A DNA stretch of 37,842 nucleotides from Verrucomicrobiaceae bacterium (GTDB lineage: Bacteria > Verrucomicrobiota > Verrucomicrobiia > Verrucomicrobiales > Akkermansiaceae), in contig JAIXPW010000001.1 in NCBI GenBank assembly GCA_027485995.1, positions 1-37,842 of the forward strand, in the 5' to 3' direction. Positions 1 to 8,525 of this stretch are shown here, piece after piece (the stretch's first letter is position 1; each line of letters begins with the position of its first letter). The position numbers and the translations under genes are program-made. The notes beneath the pieces were generated by a model. It made no database searches, had not been told where the DNA came from, and saw only the letters and a list, made by a program, of their open reading frames with translations.

Positions 1-66
1 GCCCTGCTGCCCGCCAACTGGCGTCCCGACACCACAGCCCGAGCCCAGAAACTCGCGGCCTCGTGA
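1..66 (+). CDS. C-terminal end of an unidentified gene (partial)
   Basis: The window opens inside a reading frame that stops with TGA at 64-66; only its last 21 residues (beginning ALLPANWRPD) are visible. The tail resembles those of some transposases, but this is too short to identify. The stop overlaps the GTG start of the next small gene (GTGA), which supports this frame being real and coupled to it. Confidence 0.3.
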   Translation, partial: ALLPANWRPDTTARAQKLAAS

Positions 67-320
67 AGCCTGATCAACAAGCAAAGCCCGGCACCGGGTG
101 CTCCGTGGAGCGCTTACAATGGGAAGTTGGAGCCACCCTAACCGGTCTCGCAGGCGGTGCCGCATGGGGAGCCCGGATTGGCGGTGGAGTGGGCTTAGTC
201 GCCGGACCTGCATGCGGAATGGCTGGAACAGTGCCCGGGGCGATCATCGGTGGCGTGATCGGTGCCCTTTCAGCGAATAAGATTGGTAGCGAAGTGGACC
301 GGGCTCGCTCGGCAGACTGA
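63..320 (+). CDS. small glycine-zipper-like membrane protein
   Basis: An 85-aa product starting with GTG at 63, overlapping the stop of the upstream frame as GTGA. Residues 26-70 are dominated by Gly and Ala with regular small-residue spacing (LAGGAAWGARIGGGVG, then GAIIGGVIGAL). This is the look of glycine-zipper membrane helices found in small membrane proteins, some bacteriocin-like peptides and outer-membrane-associated proteins. There is no clear signal peptide and the N-terminus is hydrophilic. The stop lies 19 bp from the convergent stop of the next minus-strand gene. The function is unknown; a random GC-rich frame is the main alternative, although the glycine zipper argues against it. 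Confidence 0.42.
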   Translation: MKPDQQAKPGTGCSVERLQWEVGATLTGLAGGAAWGARIGGGVGLVAGPACGMAGTVPGAIIGGVIGALSANKIGSEVDRARSAD

Positions 321-339
321 AAAAATCTCGTAATTGCTG

Positions 340-852
340 TCACTCATCCGGCGGCTCCGCGTCGAAGCGCAGATGGAAGTGCTCGAAAACCTCCTTGGTC
401 CGCTGGTAGATCGCCAACTCCGGCATCCCGGCTCGCTCCATCATCGCGTTGAGCGGGGTGAAGTTTTTCTCGATGAAGCGGAGGAGGTCCAGAGGCTCGT
501 ATTCCACGGCGGCCTGCGGATCTCCAAGGCGCTTGAAGCTCTGGAGGTTTGGCAGCAGGCACATGGTCATCATGGTGAGGGTCTCCGTCCGCAGGTCGCA
601 GAAGAAGAACCAGTAGGGCCAGGCGCTGTGGAAAAACTGGTAGAACTTCCGCACCTCCGGGATGGAGTAGAGTTCGTGAGGATCATCGTCCCAGCCTTCG
701 ACGAGGAACTGGAACTTCACCATCATTGCGGCGAGTGCGGGGCCTTCAGGGAGCCCTGAGGGGCCGAACTTCTTGAGGAAGTGGGCGATCTTTCGTAGGC
801 GCACCTGCTCCTTGCTGAAGAGGATCACGATGGCGTCACTGTCTGCAATCAT
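340..852 (-). CDS. hypothetical protein, 170 aa
   Basis: I do not recognise the family. The protein is soluble-looking, with no signal peptide or membrane segment, and has an aromatic-rich middle (FYQFFHSAWPYWFFFCDLRTET) and a Met-rich stretch (LTMMTMCLLPNL). The ATG at 852 lies two bases after the stop of the upstream minus-strand gene (855-1436), so the two are almost certainly co-transcribed and translationally coupled. The opposite strand also has a long open frame, but its product is low-complexity and has no partner gene. Nothing in the sequence indicates function. Confidence 0.6.
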   Translation of the reverse strand: MIADSDAIVILFSKEQVRLRKIAHFLKKFGPSGLPEGPALAAMMVKFQFLVEGWDDDPHELYSIPEVRKFYQFFHSAWPYWFFFCDLRTETLTMMTMCLLPNLQSFKRLGDPQAAVEYEPLDLLRFIEKNFTPLNAMMERAGMPELAIYQRTKEVFEHFHLRFDAEPPDE

Positions 853-854
853 GG

Positions 855-1436
855 TCAGTTCAGGGTAGGATCGAATCCTTGGCGCTGGATGTTCATACCA
901 AGGCTGAGGAGCGTGTTTCTTGCACGGGCTGCTTCCTCCGCGTTTGGCCTATGGACGGGCATGAGCCGGGAGAAGCGACCTTCCGCGCTGCCGAAATCCA
1001 AGACGGAAGGCTGGCCAAGGTCGGTAAAGGCCCCGCTCTCATCGCGAAGGATCGGAATCAGGGTGGTGCCGGATGCTGTGTGATCCTCAAGGAGGAGGGC
1101 GACCATCTCCTTTCGGTCGGAGGCCTCGGACGGGCGGATGCTGGGATCGAGGTGCCCATTGTCACTGGCCATCCTGACCCAGGACTCCACGACCATGACC
1201 AAGGCCCGGGCGTGGTAACCGATGGCGAAGAGCTTGGCGACTTCAGCGAAGCGATCCTTGGCCGCTTCATCCGCCAACTCATTCGGCATGCAGAAGACGT
1301 AGCCTTCATCGGTGTCCGCGATGACGGTGGGAGGAACAGCGCCGGTGGTCCGCATTATGTGGAGCGCGTAGTCCGCTGCCTGGGAGGCGAGGGCCTGAAG
1401 GCGTTCGGGTGGCTGCGGCCGGCGGTTTCTCTTCAC
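855..1436 (-). CDS. hypothetical protein, 193 aa
   Basis: First gene of a two-gene minus-strand unit with 340-852. The product has a basic N-terminus (MKRNRRPQPPERL), then an apparently globular alpha/beta region with no motif I can name. No signal peptide or transmembrane segment is visible. It diverges from the plus-strand gene at 1595; the 158 bp between them must hold both promoters, though I see no convincing -35/-10 pair. A 268-aa frame on the opposite strand (879-1685) overlaps it completely and also runs into the next gene, so I treat that as a shadow. Confidence 0.62.
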   Translation of the reverse strand: MKRNRRPQPPERLQALASQAADYALHIMRTTGAVPPTVIADTDEGYVFCMPNELADEAAKDRFAEVAKLFAIGYHARALVMVVESWVRMASDNGHLDPSIRPSEASDRKEMVALLLEDHTASGTTLIPILRDESGAFTDLGQPSVLDFGSAEGRFSRLMPVHRPNAEEAARARNTLLSLGMNIQRQGFDPTLN

Positions 1437-1594
1437 GGCGCAGAGCTACCTCTGAGAGGCGGGAAATGCCAGCGAATCCAGCCGCCGCTCGTTGCATGCG
1501 GGTGCCAAGGAGCGCTTGCGCAGGGGCAAGCGGTGCTGTCAGCCTCTGGGCGGGTTTCGCTACGAGCGGTCCCTCTGATATCCGCCGCTGAACC

Positions 1595-2338
1595 ATGTCA
1601 TTTTCTCCGGAAGTCCAACAACTCATTGCCGAGGTGGAACAGCTCTCGGGCCTGCCCGTTCACGTGGCGGAGGAGCCTACGCTGAATTCCCGGGCAACCG
1701 CCTCTCCGGCGCGTGCTGGATCGCCTGCGAACTGGGTGCGATACCGGCCGGGTGTGGCGACTCTCGACTACCTCGTGGCGAGCCAACTGCTTTTCCTGAT
1801 CCGGATGTATGCATGTTCGCTGGAAGAGCGCTGGGATGTGATCACGACTGAAGTGGAGCACGCGGCCTGCATCAAGGCGATGGGGCTGGAATCGAGTCCT
1901 CCCGGACTGGCGAACCTGATGGTCGGCCAGATCATTTCCCAGCTGAGGACCTACTCAATCGGGATGCGGATCGACCGCTGGATCCTCGATCATCTCCCGG
2001 GCCTAGGCTCGCAGCAGGTAGAGGAAATCCGCTCCCAGCTTTCCGAAAACGAACGTTCCCTGGACCCGGAGATCCGCCGGAAGTTTCCTAGGCCACTGGT
2101 GAACACGAACTCCGCGATGAATGCGGTCTTCGCGAGCTTCTGGGCTAAGGAACTGAACGAGCCACGTTTCAACCTGCCATTTGTCGCTCTGGGCTACCGA
2201 ACTCGTGCCGAGGAACTGGCGGCAGTTCTGGACACCGTGCCGGACGATCCTCGCTCGGACCGCAAGCTCATCGAAGGCTGGGCCGGCGTGCTGGGGCTCT
2301 CCGACTCGATCCGTTTCCGACTTCACAGCTTTTCCTGA
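1595..2338 (+). CDS. hypothetical protein, 247 aa, paired with TPR protein
   Basis: An unrecognised soluble protein starting MSFSPEVQQLIAEVEQLSG. It is mostly predicted helical (for example ANLMVGQIISQLRTYSIG) and has no signal peptide. I looked for a zinc-protease HExxH motif and found none. The stop at 2336-2338 is followed after four bases by the ATG of the TPR gene, so the two are expected to be co-expressed and possibly to interact. It diverges from the 855-1436 gene. The function is unknown. Confidence 0.68.
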   Translation: MSFSPEVQQLIAEVEQLSGLPVHVAEEPTLNSRATASPARAGSPANWVRYRPGVATLDYLVASQLLFLIRMYACSLEERWDVITTEVEHAACIKAMGLESSPPGLANLMVGQIISQLRTYSIGMRIDRWILDHLPGLGSQQVEEIRSQLSENERSLDPEIRRKFPRPLVNTNSAMNAVFASFWAKELNEPRFNLPFVALGYRTRAEELAAVLDTVPDDPRSDRKLIEGWAGVLGLSDSIRFRLHSFS

Positions 2339-2342
2339 TCTG

Positions 2343-3434
2343 ATGCCCGACACCCCACACGACGTTCATTTGCCGCTGGCAGAGTTCGACCGGCACGAAC
2401 TGCCGGAAGCGGAACGGGATCTTCAGGGCGAAGAGTTCCGCAGGGCCGTGGAGCAGTATTTCATCAAGCAGCTCTCCGGGCAAAGCGGAGCGGCGGAAGT
2501 GGTGGTGACGGACGAGCGAATCATCATCCGCTGGATCGACGCGGAGGCCGGGGTCACGCTCGTCGATCAGGGCGTGGGCTTGATCAAGCAAGGAGAGGCA
2601 GGGAAGGGGATCAGCTTCCTCCAGAAAGCGCTGGAGCGAAATCCTGAGGACGCGTCCGCCCTCTTCAATCTTGGCATGGCGCTGGGGGACCGCAATGAGG
2701 GCCAGGACGCTCAGGAAGGGCTGAAGCTGCTGCTGAGGCTGGTGGCCAAGCACCCGACCTTCAAAGGCGGCTGGGTGGCTCTTGGGGTGGCCCAAGCCCG
2801 CGCTGGTGATTGGGAGAACTCCATTGTCTCCCTCCGGGAAGCCATTCGTCACGATCCGAACGACGGACACGCCCGGAAGAACCTCGGGGCCGCCCTTTCA
2901 CGACTGGGGCAGCATCAGGAGGGGAAAGAGCACCTCATGTTGGCCAGCATGCTGCTTCCTCAAGATCCCCAGGTCTGGCTGAACCTTGCTATGAACCTGG
3001 AGGAAAGCGGGTCAGGAAAGGAATCTGCCGTCTTCTATCGGAAAGTCATTTCCTTGGATCCCGGTGGCAGGATTTCCGAAGTCGCAGAAACGGGCTTGAA
3101 TCGGATCACCAGCGATACGTTCCGGGAGAAGGGTGGAACGCTTCGTCAGGAGGCGGTCGATCATTGCCTTGAAGCGCTAAGGATCTTCAAGGACATGACC
3201 GGTCCCAAGCTGCAGAAGATCACCTTCGAAATCGCAATGCTCGGAGCCAAGGGGCTGAACGTGAGCGATCCTGCCGAGCGCCACACGCTGACCTCATTGC
3301 CCGGGACGTTCTCCGGTCTGAAGCTGCTGTGTCTCGAATACGTCGGCTTCAAGATCATCGACCCCTCGGTGGATCTCGGCTTCGACATCACGGCTGAATA
3401 CGAGGAGGCGCTGAGGGTTCATCGGGGCGCGTAA
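2343..3434 (+). CDS. TPR-repeat protein with conserved C-terminal tail
   Basis: Product of 363 aa. The ATG at 2343, four bases after the previous stop, is preferred over a longer frame that would overlap the upstream gene by more than 150 bp. Tetratricopeptide-like repeats occupy the middle (ALFNLGMALGDRNEGQDA, GWVALGVAQARAGDWENSI, ARKNLGAALSRLGQHQEG, VWLNLAMNLEESGSGKES), giving a superhelical protein-binding scaffold. The last ~90 residues form a separate conserved tail ending in YVGFKIIDPSVDLGFD and EYEEALRVHRGA. Two oddities stand out. After the TAA at 3432-3434 the same frame continues open into a KilA-N domain up to 3806, so readthrough would give a TPR-KilA-N fusion. A diverged copy of the gene's 3' end recurs 23 kb downstream, fused to a transposase fragment. 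Confidence 0.82.
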   Translation: MPDTPHDVHLPLAEFDRHELPEAERDLQGEEFRRAVEQYFIKQLSGQSGAAEVVVTDERIIIRWIDAEAGVTLVDQGVGLIKQGEAGKGISFLQKALERNPEDASALFNLGMALGDRNEGQDAQEGLKLLLRLVAKHPTFKGGWVALGVAQARAGDWENSIVSLREAIRHDPNDGHARKNLGAALSRLGQHQEGKEHLMLASMLLPQDPQVWLNLAMNLEESGSGKESAVFYRKVISLDPGGRISEVAETGLNRITSDTFREKGGTLRQEAVDHCLEALRIFKDMTGPKLQKITFEIAMLGAKGLNVSDPAERHTLTSLPGTFSGLKLLCLEYVGFKIIDPSVDLGFDITAEYEEALRVHRGA

Positions 3435-3540
3435 GCTGAAGGTTACGTCAACGCGACCGCGCTTTGCCAGGCGGCCTGGAAGCTACATGCCGACTGGCGG
3501 CGATTGAAGGTCGCCAAAGCGTTCATTGAGGCTCTGACGA

Positions 3541-3564
3541 CGTCTATGGGAATTCCCATAGACG
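3541..3564. repeat. 24-bp perfect palindrome in KilA-N unit A1
   Basis: Perfect inverted repeat whose central 20 bases are TCTATGGGAATTCCCATAGA. It is centred within the Ile codon of the peptide SMGIPID. The equivalent position is palindromic in all other KilA-N copies of the window. Confidence 0.92.
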
Positions 3565-3735
3565 CATTAACCACCTCACTATCAGAAGTTCCCATCCACG
3601 AACGGGGCAAATGGGTCCACCGAGCAGCGCGATCACCTCGGCTCTGTGCCCGCAGGCCGCCTCCTGTCAGATCGCCGGGAAGCGGGTCAATGACTGCTCT
3701 TGGCACAACCAAGACCTTCTTGGAGGAACTTTCGC

Positions 3736-3759
3736 CATCTGCGCGAATTCACGCAGAAG
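3736..3759. repeat. imperfect 24-bp palindrome in KilA-N unit A2
   Basis: Ten of twelve base pairs match around a GAATTC centre; it encodes SARIHAE. It is at the same domain position as the other palindromes, with partly different arm sequence. Confidence 0.8.
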
Positions 3760-3812
3760 ACCTGATCGTCACATTATCAGACGTTCCCAACCCAATGGCC
3801 GCTTAGGCTTGG

Positions 3813-4163
3813 TTGATCTATGTCGTCGCTCGGTGGAAATTCGCCGGATGGGTCAAAGCGACCGCCCTCTGCCAGGCGGCCGGGAAGAGGGTCAACGATT
3901 TCCACCGGTTAGCGACTACCAAAGCCTTTCTTGCAGAGCTGTCGGCATCTGCGGGAATTCCCGCAGATGCTTTAACCGTTACATTATCAAACGTTCCCAT
4001 CCACGAACGAGGCACTTGTGTCCACCCGCACGTCGCGATCCACGCCGCGCCCCAAACTGGCGAGAATCGACCGTCCAACCATTCATCCAGCGAGCCGCCA
4101 GACAATCCATGTCAGACTGGAATCAAGTCCGACAGGCTGCTAGATACAGACGAATCAACTTGA
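3813..4163 (+). pseudogene. KilA-N domain fragment, array A unit 3
   Basis: The frame encodes WVKATALCQAAGKRVND, HRLATTKAFLAELSASAGIPAD, LSNVPIHERGTCVHPHVAI and then unrelated residues ending at 4163. The domain is almost complete but lacks a proper start and the C-terminal LAQWxSPKFA segment, so it is probably a decayed copy. The KilA-N match ends near 4050; the 4070-4196 stretch has no recognisable content. The next intact gene starts at 4200. Confidence 0.7.
3945..3970. repeat. 26-bp perfect palindrome in KilA-N unit A3
   Basis: Perfect inverted repeat with core CTGCGGGAATTCCCGCAG, encoding SAGIPAD and centred on the Ile codon. Compared with unit A1 both arms differ in a matching way (ATG to GCG on the left, ATA to GCA on the right), so symmetry is kept. 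Confidence 0.92.
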
Positions 4164-4199
4164 CGGCATCGAAACGTTCCTGCCATCTTCAAAACCGTG

Positions 4200-4946
4200 A
4201 TGCTGGGTCAGAAATACGAGAGTCGGCGCAAAAATTCCAATCTGGCTGTCAGACATGGTCGGCTCGGTCGTAACACCCACTCTGGTGTCTATCTGAGGAT
4301 TTTTGCTTTCGGTGCGATAGGATTATGCATCCTCGCGATCGGGGCTTGGTGGCTCTGGTGTTCAATCAGGAATCCTGCGGGAATCCAAGATATATCAGGG
4401 ATGAACAGTGGGCCAGGGGCGGTTCCGCCGCAGCTTGAGCGACTCGTCAGGATTCGCGATCAACAGTTGGCGATCGCGCGACAGAGCCTGTTTGGCCCTG
4501 CGAACAGTTACATTACGGCGTGGGGCAACGCGCAGGCGGTGGATCGCACTCACAAGATCGAGATGAATGCCTACCGCCAACAACGGGACTATGCGAATGC
4601 CGTATCCGGAGAGCTGAGCTCCATAATGGGCGAAGATGCTTCGTCCATAGTGAGGCCTAAAACAGTCGAAGTTCCGACTAGTCAGATCATGGACACCTTG
4701 GTGTCCGTAGATTCCAGTGCGGCGAGCTACAAGAGCGCACGGGACGGATATAATCTCGAGGCGGAAAAAATCCAACTCGAGTTCGAAAAGCAGATTTCCT
4801 CCATCCTGGAACCCGGGAATGGGTTATCTCCCCCGCCGCCACCCTTCGAACCCTATCTGGAAGCGGTGGTGGGCAAAGCTGAATATCTGCTCGGAAGGCA
4901 TGATGGGGCAGTTCGGGGTTTTCTGTGGGGTTTCGGCTCAAATTAG
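4200..4946 (+). CDS. single-pass membrane protein, 248 aa (operon gene 1)
   Basis: An ATG at 4200, immediately after a possible GTG at 4197, opens a 248-aa protein. It has a basic N-terminus, one transmembrane segment near residues 34-58 (IFAFGAIGLCILAIGAWWLW) and a long outside-facing part with helical character. A proline patch (LSPPPPPFEP) lies near the C-terminus. The topology is signal-anchor, N-in/C-out. It is the first gene of a plus-strand run to 20271 with gaps mostly under 70 bp. The family is not recognised. The preceding KilA-N array leaves little room for a promoter, which should lie between about 4070 and 4195. Confidence 0.68.
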   Translation: MLGQKYESRRKNSNLAVRHGRLGRNTHSGVYLRIFAFGAIGLCILAIGAWWLWCSIRNPAGIQDISGMNSGPGAVPPQLERLVRIRDQQLAIARQSLFGPANSYITAWGNAQAVDRTHKIEMNAYRQQRDYANAVSGELSSIMGEDASSIVRPKTVEVPTSQIMDTLVSVDSSAASYKSARDGYNLEAEKIQLEFEKQISSILEPGNGLSPPPPPFEPYLEAVVGKAEYLLGRHDGAVRGFLWGFGSN

Positions 4947-5001
4947 GCCCGTCAACTGATTTGATAGGAAAGGGGCACCTCAATTATACTGATTGTAGAA
5001 T

Positions 5002-5814
5002 ATGAATTCCGATATCCTCCCCTTTCGATTTGAAGGCAATTGGAAAACGGCCCCAGGACTGTCGCGGGAGTTTCTCGCCGATGGGCTGGGAGCGGACTTG
5101 GAGTCAGTAGCGATGCGAATCTGTGAGGTTTTTTCCGAAGAAGCGGACGATGAGGACGAATCCGCCCCCCGGGTCTATAGCGACGCCAAGTATCCGCGAA
5201 GAAAAGGACAATTGGCCGCATTCGTCGTGGTGTCGGAGGAGAATCCCGGCCATCAGGTCGGGACCACCATTTACCTGCGGCGCAAGGGAGAAGACATGTT
5301 CGTAAGATTGGCGGCCACAGCACGGACCAGCTTGAAATGGCTGCACTGGATGATCCGGGGGATGCTTGTTGCAGGGCTGTTCCTGTTTTTCTACGGTCTT
5401 TATTTCCAAAAGACCGGACAAAGCCACTCGCTGCTATTGGAGTATGCAAGGAAGCAAAGCCCTACTGATCCCGGTATCTTTCTGGAGGCCATCAAATCGG
5501 GATATCGATACGATTCGGCGTCGGGTGATTTCGTCCGGATGGCGGAACCGATGGATATCATAGACGTGTTGCGCGAGGATCCGAAGTTATTCCTGATGCA
5601 TATCTCCGGTCCTCCGGCCATCATTCTGGCTGCGATCTGGGTGCTGGTCGCGTTCATTCCCCCGAGCACCTTCGATTTTGTTTCGAAGCTAGTCGGTTGG
5701 CCGAGCGTTGCGGATTTCAATGGTTACGTCAATTCAGAGGTGGCCGGCGTCGATGCGGGCTTGCGCCGGATACTGGAGAAGGATTTCGGAGTAAGGACCA
5801 TCACGCAATTCTAG
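5002..5814 (+). CDS. two-pass membrane protein, 270 aa (operon gene 2)
   Basis: The N-terminal ~110 residues are soluble and acidic (EEADDEDESAP). Two hydrophobic segments follow, near residues 118-136 (MIRGMLVAGLFLFFYGLY) and 208-226 (PPAIILAAIWVLVAFIPP), with about 70 residues between them. A C-terminal soluble tail ends DFGVRTITQF. No enzymatic motif is visible and I do not recognise the family. It lies 55 bp after the first membrane protein and 29 bp before the HerA-like ATPase, so it is likely a membrane partner of the operon's machinery. Confidence 0.72.
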   Translation: MNSDILPFRFEGNWKTAPGLSREFLADGLGADLESVAMRICEVFSEEADDEDESAPRVYSDAKYPRRKGQLAAFVVVSEENPGHQVGTTIYLRRKGEDMFVRLAATARTSLKWLHWMIRGMLVAGLFLFFYGLYFQKTGQSHSLLLEYARKQSPTDPGIFLEAIKSGYRYDSASGDFVRMAEPMDIIDVLREDPKLFLMHISGPPAIILAAIWVLVAFIPPSTFDFVSKLVGWPSVADFNGYVNSEVAGVDAGLRRILEKDFGVRTITQF

Positions 5815-5843
5815 CCGAAGTAAACTTTCTCGACCTCTCCCAG

Positions 5844-8525
5844 ATGACCGTCTTCAAGCTCTCCCCCCTTCCGGATTTCCTCGCCGACCACACGCTCGCA
5901 GGCGAGGCGGAAAGCTCGCGATTGAGGGAGCACGCGGCTCGCTGGATCCAGTTTGTCGCTGGGCTGTGGGTGTGGAACGAGCGGGCATCATTCGCGTTGC
6001 GCTACATCAGCGAGAAGGGGGCGATAGAGTGTCTCTTCGTGGCAGTGGCCCGCCAAGGGATTGATCAAGAAACACTCAAGCGCTGCCTGGAAGCCTCACT
6101 GCTCAGCCACCGCTTGATCCGTGCCACCGACAATTATCTGCTTCCTGAGGAGATTTTCCAGGCCAAGAGCAAGCTGGACGACCCATTTTTTCTCGACCGC
6201 TCACAACTGGTCGGCACCGGCATGTGGACCTTCCCTCCCCATCTGCGACGGGACATGCGCTTCCGGGAAGTGGTAGGGGATGCCTCTGCCATGCCAGAAG
6301 AGCCACCGGTGGTGTTTCCGTGGCAAGGGCCTAGTGGAAGCTTCATCACACCGATGGAGCTGCTGATCGCGCAGCCAGTGAAGACGGTTCTCAGTATCTA
6401 TCTGGCTCCGGTGGAGATGCCTGGACATGAGATGAAGGTGCTGGCGATGCTTGCATCTGCAGCTCAATCGCAAGGGATTCAGACGGAAGCCGGGATCGGC
6501 CAACGAGGCTCTAGCAATCGGGTTGATGTGGCGTCCGGCATCGCGGGGGGAATCTATTCTAGCCATTTGCAGCGACTCGCACCGAACTCCTTCCTGACTC
6601 TTGCTCAAGTGGCAGCGGCCGGTGGGCGGGAAGATGTCGCACGATCGCTCGTGGCATCCCTTGCCGCATGCGTGATGGACCCGAATACCGAGAATGGTGG
6701 CCCGGGATATCCCGTGGGGCTGTCGCCTTGTTTTGACATCCATGAAATCGGAAGTGGCACCGAGAATCCCGCGCTCTACGACCAGATCGACCTGCGGGAA
6801 CACGCACCCGTGGATCTTGATGTCCGGCTACAACTGCTCACCGATGCGCGGGGGGCCGCAACTCTCTTCCGCTTCCCGGTGAGCGTGCGGGGGGGGGTGC
6901 CGGGGATCGAGGTGCGACAGTTCCCACCGGACTATCACGAAGGACCGATCCGGGACGAGCCGCCTCCGGGGCAACGAAGCATCATCCTCGGCCGGAACTC
7001 CTCGGGGGGAATCGCCTGTCTTCCTGTGGATCACCTGACCCGCCATGCTCTCATCGTGGGATTCACCGGCTCTGGAAAAACTGTGACCTGCCTGCGCTTG
7101 CTTCACCAACTGCTGGTGGACCATGGTGTGCCATGGCTGGTGTTGGAATCCGCGAAGCAGGAATATCGCGGTTTCACCACTGTGGATGCAATCCGTGCCA
7201 GCGGTCGTGTAGTTCGGGTCTACACGCTGGGCAACGATGGCTGCGTTCCCTTCCGCCTGAATCCCTTCCAACTGCTGCCGGGAGTCAGGGTCGAAGCACA
7301 CATCGCGCGCTTGCAGGTTTGCTTTGAAGCCGCAGTTCCGCCGGTGGGGCCTTCGAGTTCGGTGATTTATGAGGCACTGTTTCGCGTTTATGAGAATCAT
7401 GGATGGCCGCTCCAGTCCGCGTGCCCGCTCGATCGACCGCCTCCTCATCCGTTTCCGACGCTTCGGACCTTTGTCGATGCGATTGGCGAGGTGATAAAGG
7501 AGCGCGGTTACCGGGGCGAGGTGCTTGCCAATGTGGAGGCTGCCTTAATTGGGCGATTCCGCCCGCTGCTGATGGGCAGCAAGGGATTGATGTTTGATGT
7601 CCAAGCCTGTGACCCCTCGCCGGAGATCCTCTTCAACGAACCGGTGGTGCTCGAGATGAACGATCTGAATCTCGATGACAAGGCGATGACGGTGATGTTC
7701 GTGCTCACGCTGTTGCGCGAGTATCGTGAGATCAACAAGGCAGGTCGGCGGGGACTGCAGCACATCACGATGGTGGAGGAGGCCCACAATATCCTCGAAG
7801 AGGTGGGCGGCGGCTCTGGCAGTGAGTCGCAGGCGGATACCCGGGCCAAGGCTGTGTCCACTTTTTGCGCCATGTTGGCCGAGATCCGCTCGCTGGGAGA
7901 GGGTATCATCATTGCTGACCAAAGCCCGCAAAAGCTCGCGCGTGATGCCATTCGGAATACGAACCTCCAGATCGCCCATCAACTGCGGGACGGTCACGAC
8001 CGCGACACTATCGCCACGGCGATGATCATGGACGACGATCAGGTGAAGTTCCTCGGTAAACTACAGGTAGGCCATGCCGCAGTATTCTGGACGGGGCGGG
8101 AGAAAGCCGGATTCATCAAGGTGGAACCATACTTCGATGGAGACAATCCTCCTGGAAAGGGCTTCGGACGGGATATAGGGGATGATGAATTACGGGACTA
8201 TATGAGTCCGTTCCGCGAGACACTCCCTCTGCGGGAGTGGATCGACTGGTATCGCAATGTCAGCCCCAAGGCCAGGAGAGCAGCTGGAATGAGCCTGGAC
8301 TCTTTCTGGGAGAAAGCGGTGATCATCGCTTCGAAGAAGAATGGGATAAAGAAAGAATTCGGTTGGTTGGTCTTTACCTCCGCTTGGGAGAAGCTTACAA
8401 GCATGGCTGCCGTGGGGGAGTCTGGCAGACGTTTGACTCCCCGGCACCGCGATCTCTTTGAGCAGGCAAGTGAAAGACTCTCCAGCAGAAATCAAGACGA
8501 CATTCCAACAAGCCCCTCAGCATGA
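5844..8525 (+). CDS. HerA/FtsK-superfamily ATPase (DUF87-type), 893 aa
   Basis: The start is placed at ATG 5844 (MTVFKLSPLP); a longer frame would overlap the preceding gene. The first ~390 residues are a family-specific N-terminal region. An ASCE ATPase core follows with Walker A GFTGSGKT at residues 406-413, a following helix TCLRLLHQLL, Walker B/catalytic glutamates in ITMVEEAH (E645, E646), and the HerA-type segment EIRSLGEGIIIADQSPQKL. Proteins of this class are hexameric motors that translocate DNA or sometimes protein, often with a nuclease partner (HerA-NurA, Sir2-HerA and similar). The downstream gene overlaps by ATGA and encodes a nuclease-like domain, matching that pattern. A run of nine G at 6889-6897 lies inside the gene. 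The exact subfamily is uncertain, but the ATPase assignment is firm. Confidence 0.88.
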   Translation: MTVFKLSPLPDFLADHTLAGEAESSRLREHAARWIQFVAGLWVWNERASFALRYISEKGAIECLFVAVARQGIDQETLKRCLEASLLSHRLIRATDNYLLPEEIFQAKSKLDDPFFLDRSQLVGTGMWTFPPHLRRDMRFREVVGDASAMPEEPPVVFPWQGPSGSFITPMELLIAQPVKTVLSIYLAPVEMPGHEMKVLAMLASAAQSQGIQTEAGIGQRGSSNRVDVASGIAGGIYSSHLQRLAPNSFLTLAQVAAAGGREDVARSLVASLAACVMDPNTENGGPGYPVGLSPCFDIHEIGSGTENPALYDQIDLREHAPVDLDVRLQLLTDARGAATLFRFPVSVRGGVPGIEVRQFPPDYHEGPIRDEPPPGQRSIILGRNSSGGIACLPVDHLTRHALIVGFTGSGKTVTCLRLLHQLLVDHGVPWLVLESAKQEYRGFTTVDAIRASGRVVRVYTLGNDGCVPFRLNPFQLLPGVRVEAHIARLQVCFEAAVPPVGPSSSVIYEALFRVYENHGWPLQSACPLDRPPPHPFPTLRTFVDAIGEVIKERGYRGEVLANVEAALIGRFRPLLMGSKGLMFDVQACDPSPEILFNEPVVLEMNDLNLDDKAMTVMFVLTLLREYREINKAGRRGLQHITMVEEAHNILEEVGGGSGSESQADTRAKAVSTFCAMLAEIRSLGEGIIIADQSPQKLARDAIRNTNLQIAHQLRDGHDRDTIATAMIMDDDQVKFLGKLQVGHAAVFWTGREKAGFIKVEPYFDGDNPPGKGFGRDIGDDELRDYMSPFRETLPLREWIDWYRNVSPKARRAAGMSLDSFWEKAVIIASKKNGIKKEFGWLVFTSAWEKLTSMAAVGESGRRLTPRHRDLFEQASERLSSRNQDDIPTSPSA

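Larger units (their letters stand above)
3310..3760 (+). repeat. left copy of a direct-repeat block (TPR tail + KilA-N units 1-2)
   Basis: This stretch holds, in order, the TPR 3' end, the TAA, KilA-N unit 1, a junction after the residues WVH, and KilA-N unit 2. The same order and the same junction recur at about 26705-27150. Alignment by eye is closest at 3604-3725 against 26985-27112, where phrases such as GGTCAATGACTGCTCTTGGC are identical. The boundaries are approximate. The shared junction implies that one block is a copy of the other. Confidence 0.7.
3435..3806 (+). pseudogene. KilA-N domain fragments, array A units 1 and 2
   Basis: Directly after the TPR stop, and in the same frame, the sequence encodes GYVNATALCQAAWK, then WRRLKVAKAFIEAL, TSMGIPIDAL and HERGKWVH. 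This is the N-terminal two thirds of a KilA-N domain, the DNA-binding domain of phage KilA and many bacterial and viral proteins. It has no start codon of its own. After WVH the homology breaks into a second, internally frameshifted copy (SALC...GKRVND, then TTKTFLEELSPSARIHAEDLIVTLSDVP), which ends at TAG 3804-3806. I read both as remnants. Each carries a central palindrome. Confidence 0.75.

Noticed and set aside
879..1685. 268-aa plus-strand open frame opposite the 855-1436 gene
   Set aside because: It overlaps both the minus-strand gene and the start of the 1595 gene, has irregular composition and no partner; it is a shadow in GC-rich DNA.
3435..4163. CRISPR-like array of palindromic repeats
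   Set aside because: The units are ~200-300 bp long, encode a KilA-N domain and have no regular short spacers; no cas gene is present.
5697..5843. Longer N-terminus for the HerA-like ATPase
   Set aside because: It would overlap the upstream membrane-protein gene by over 100 bp; ATG 5844 gives normal operon spacing.
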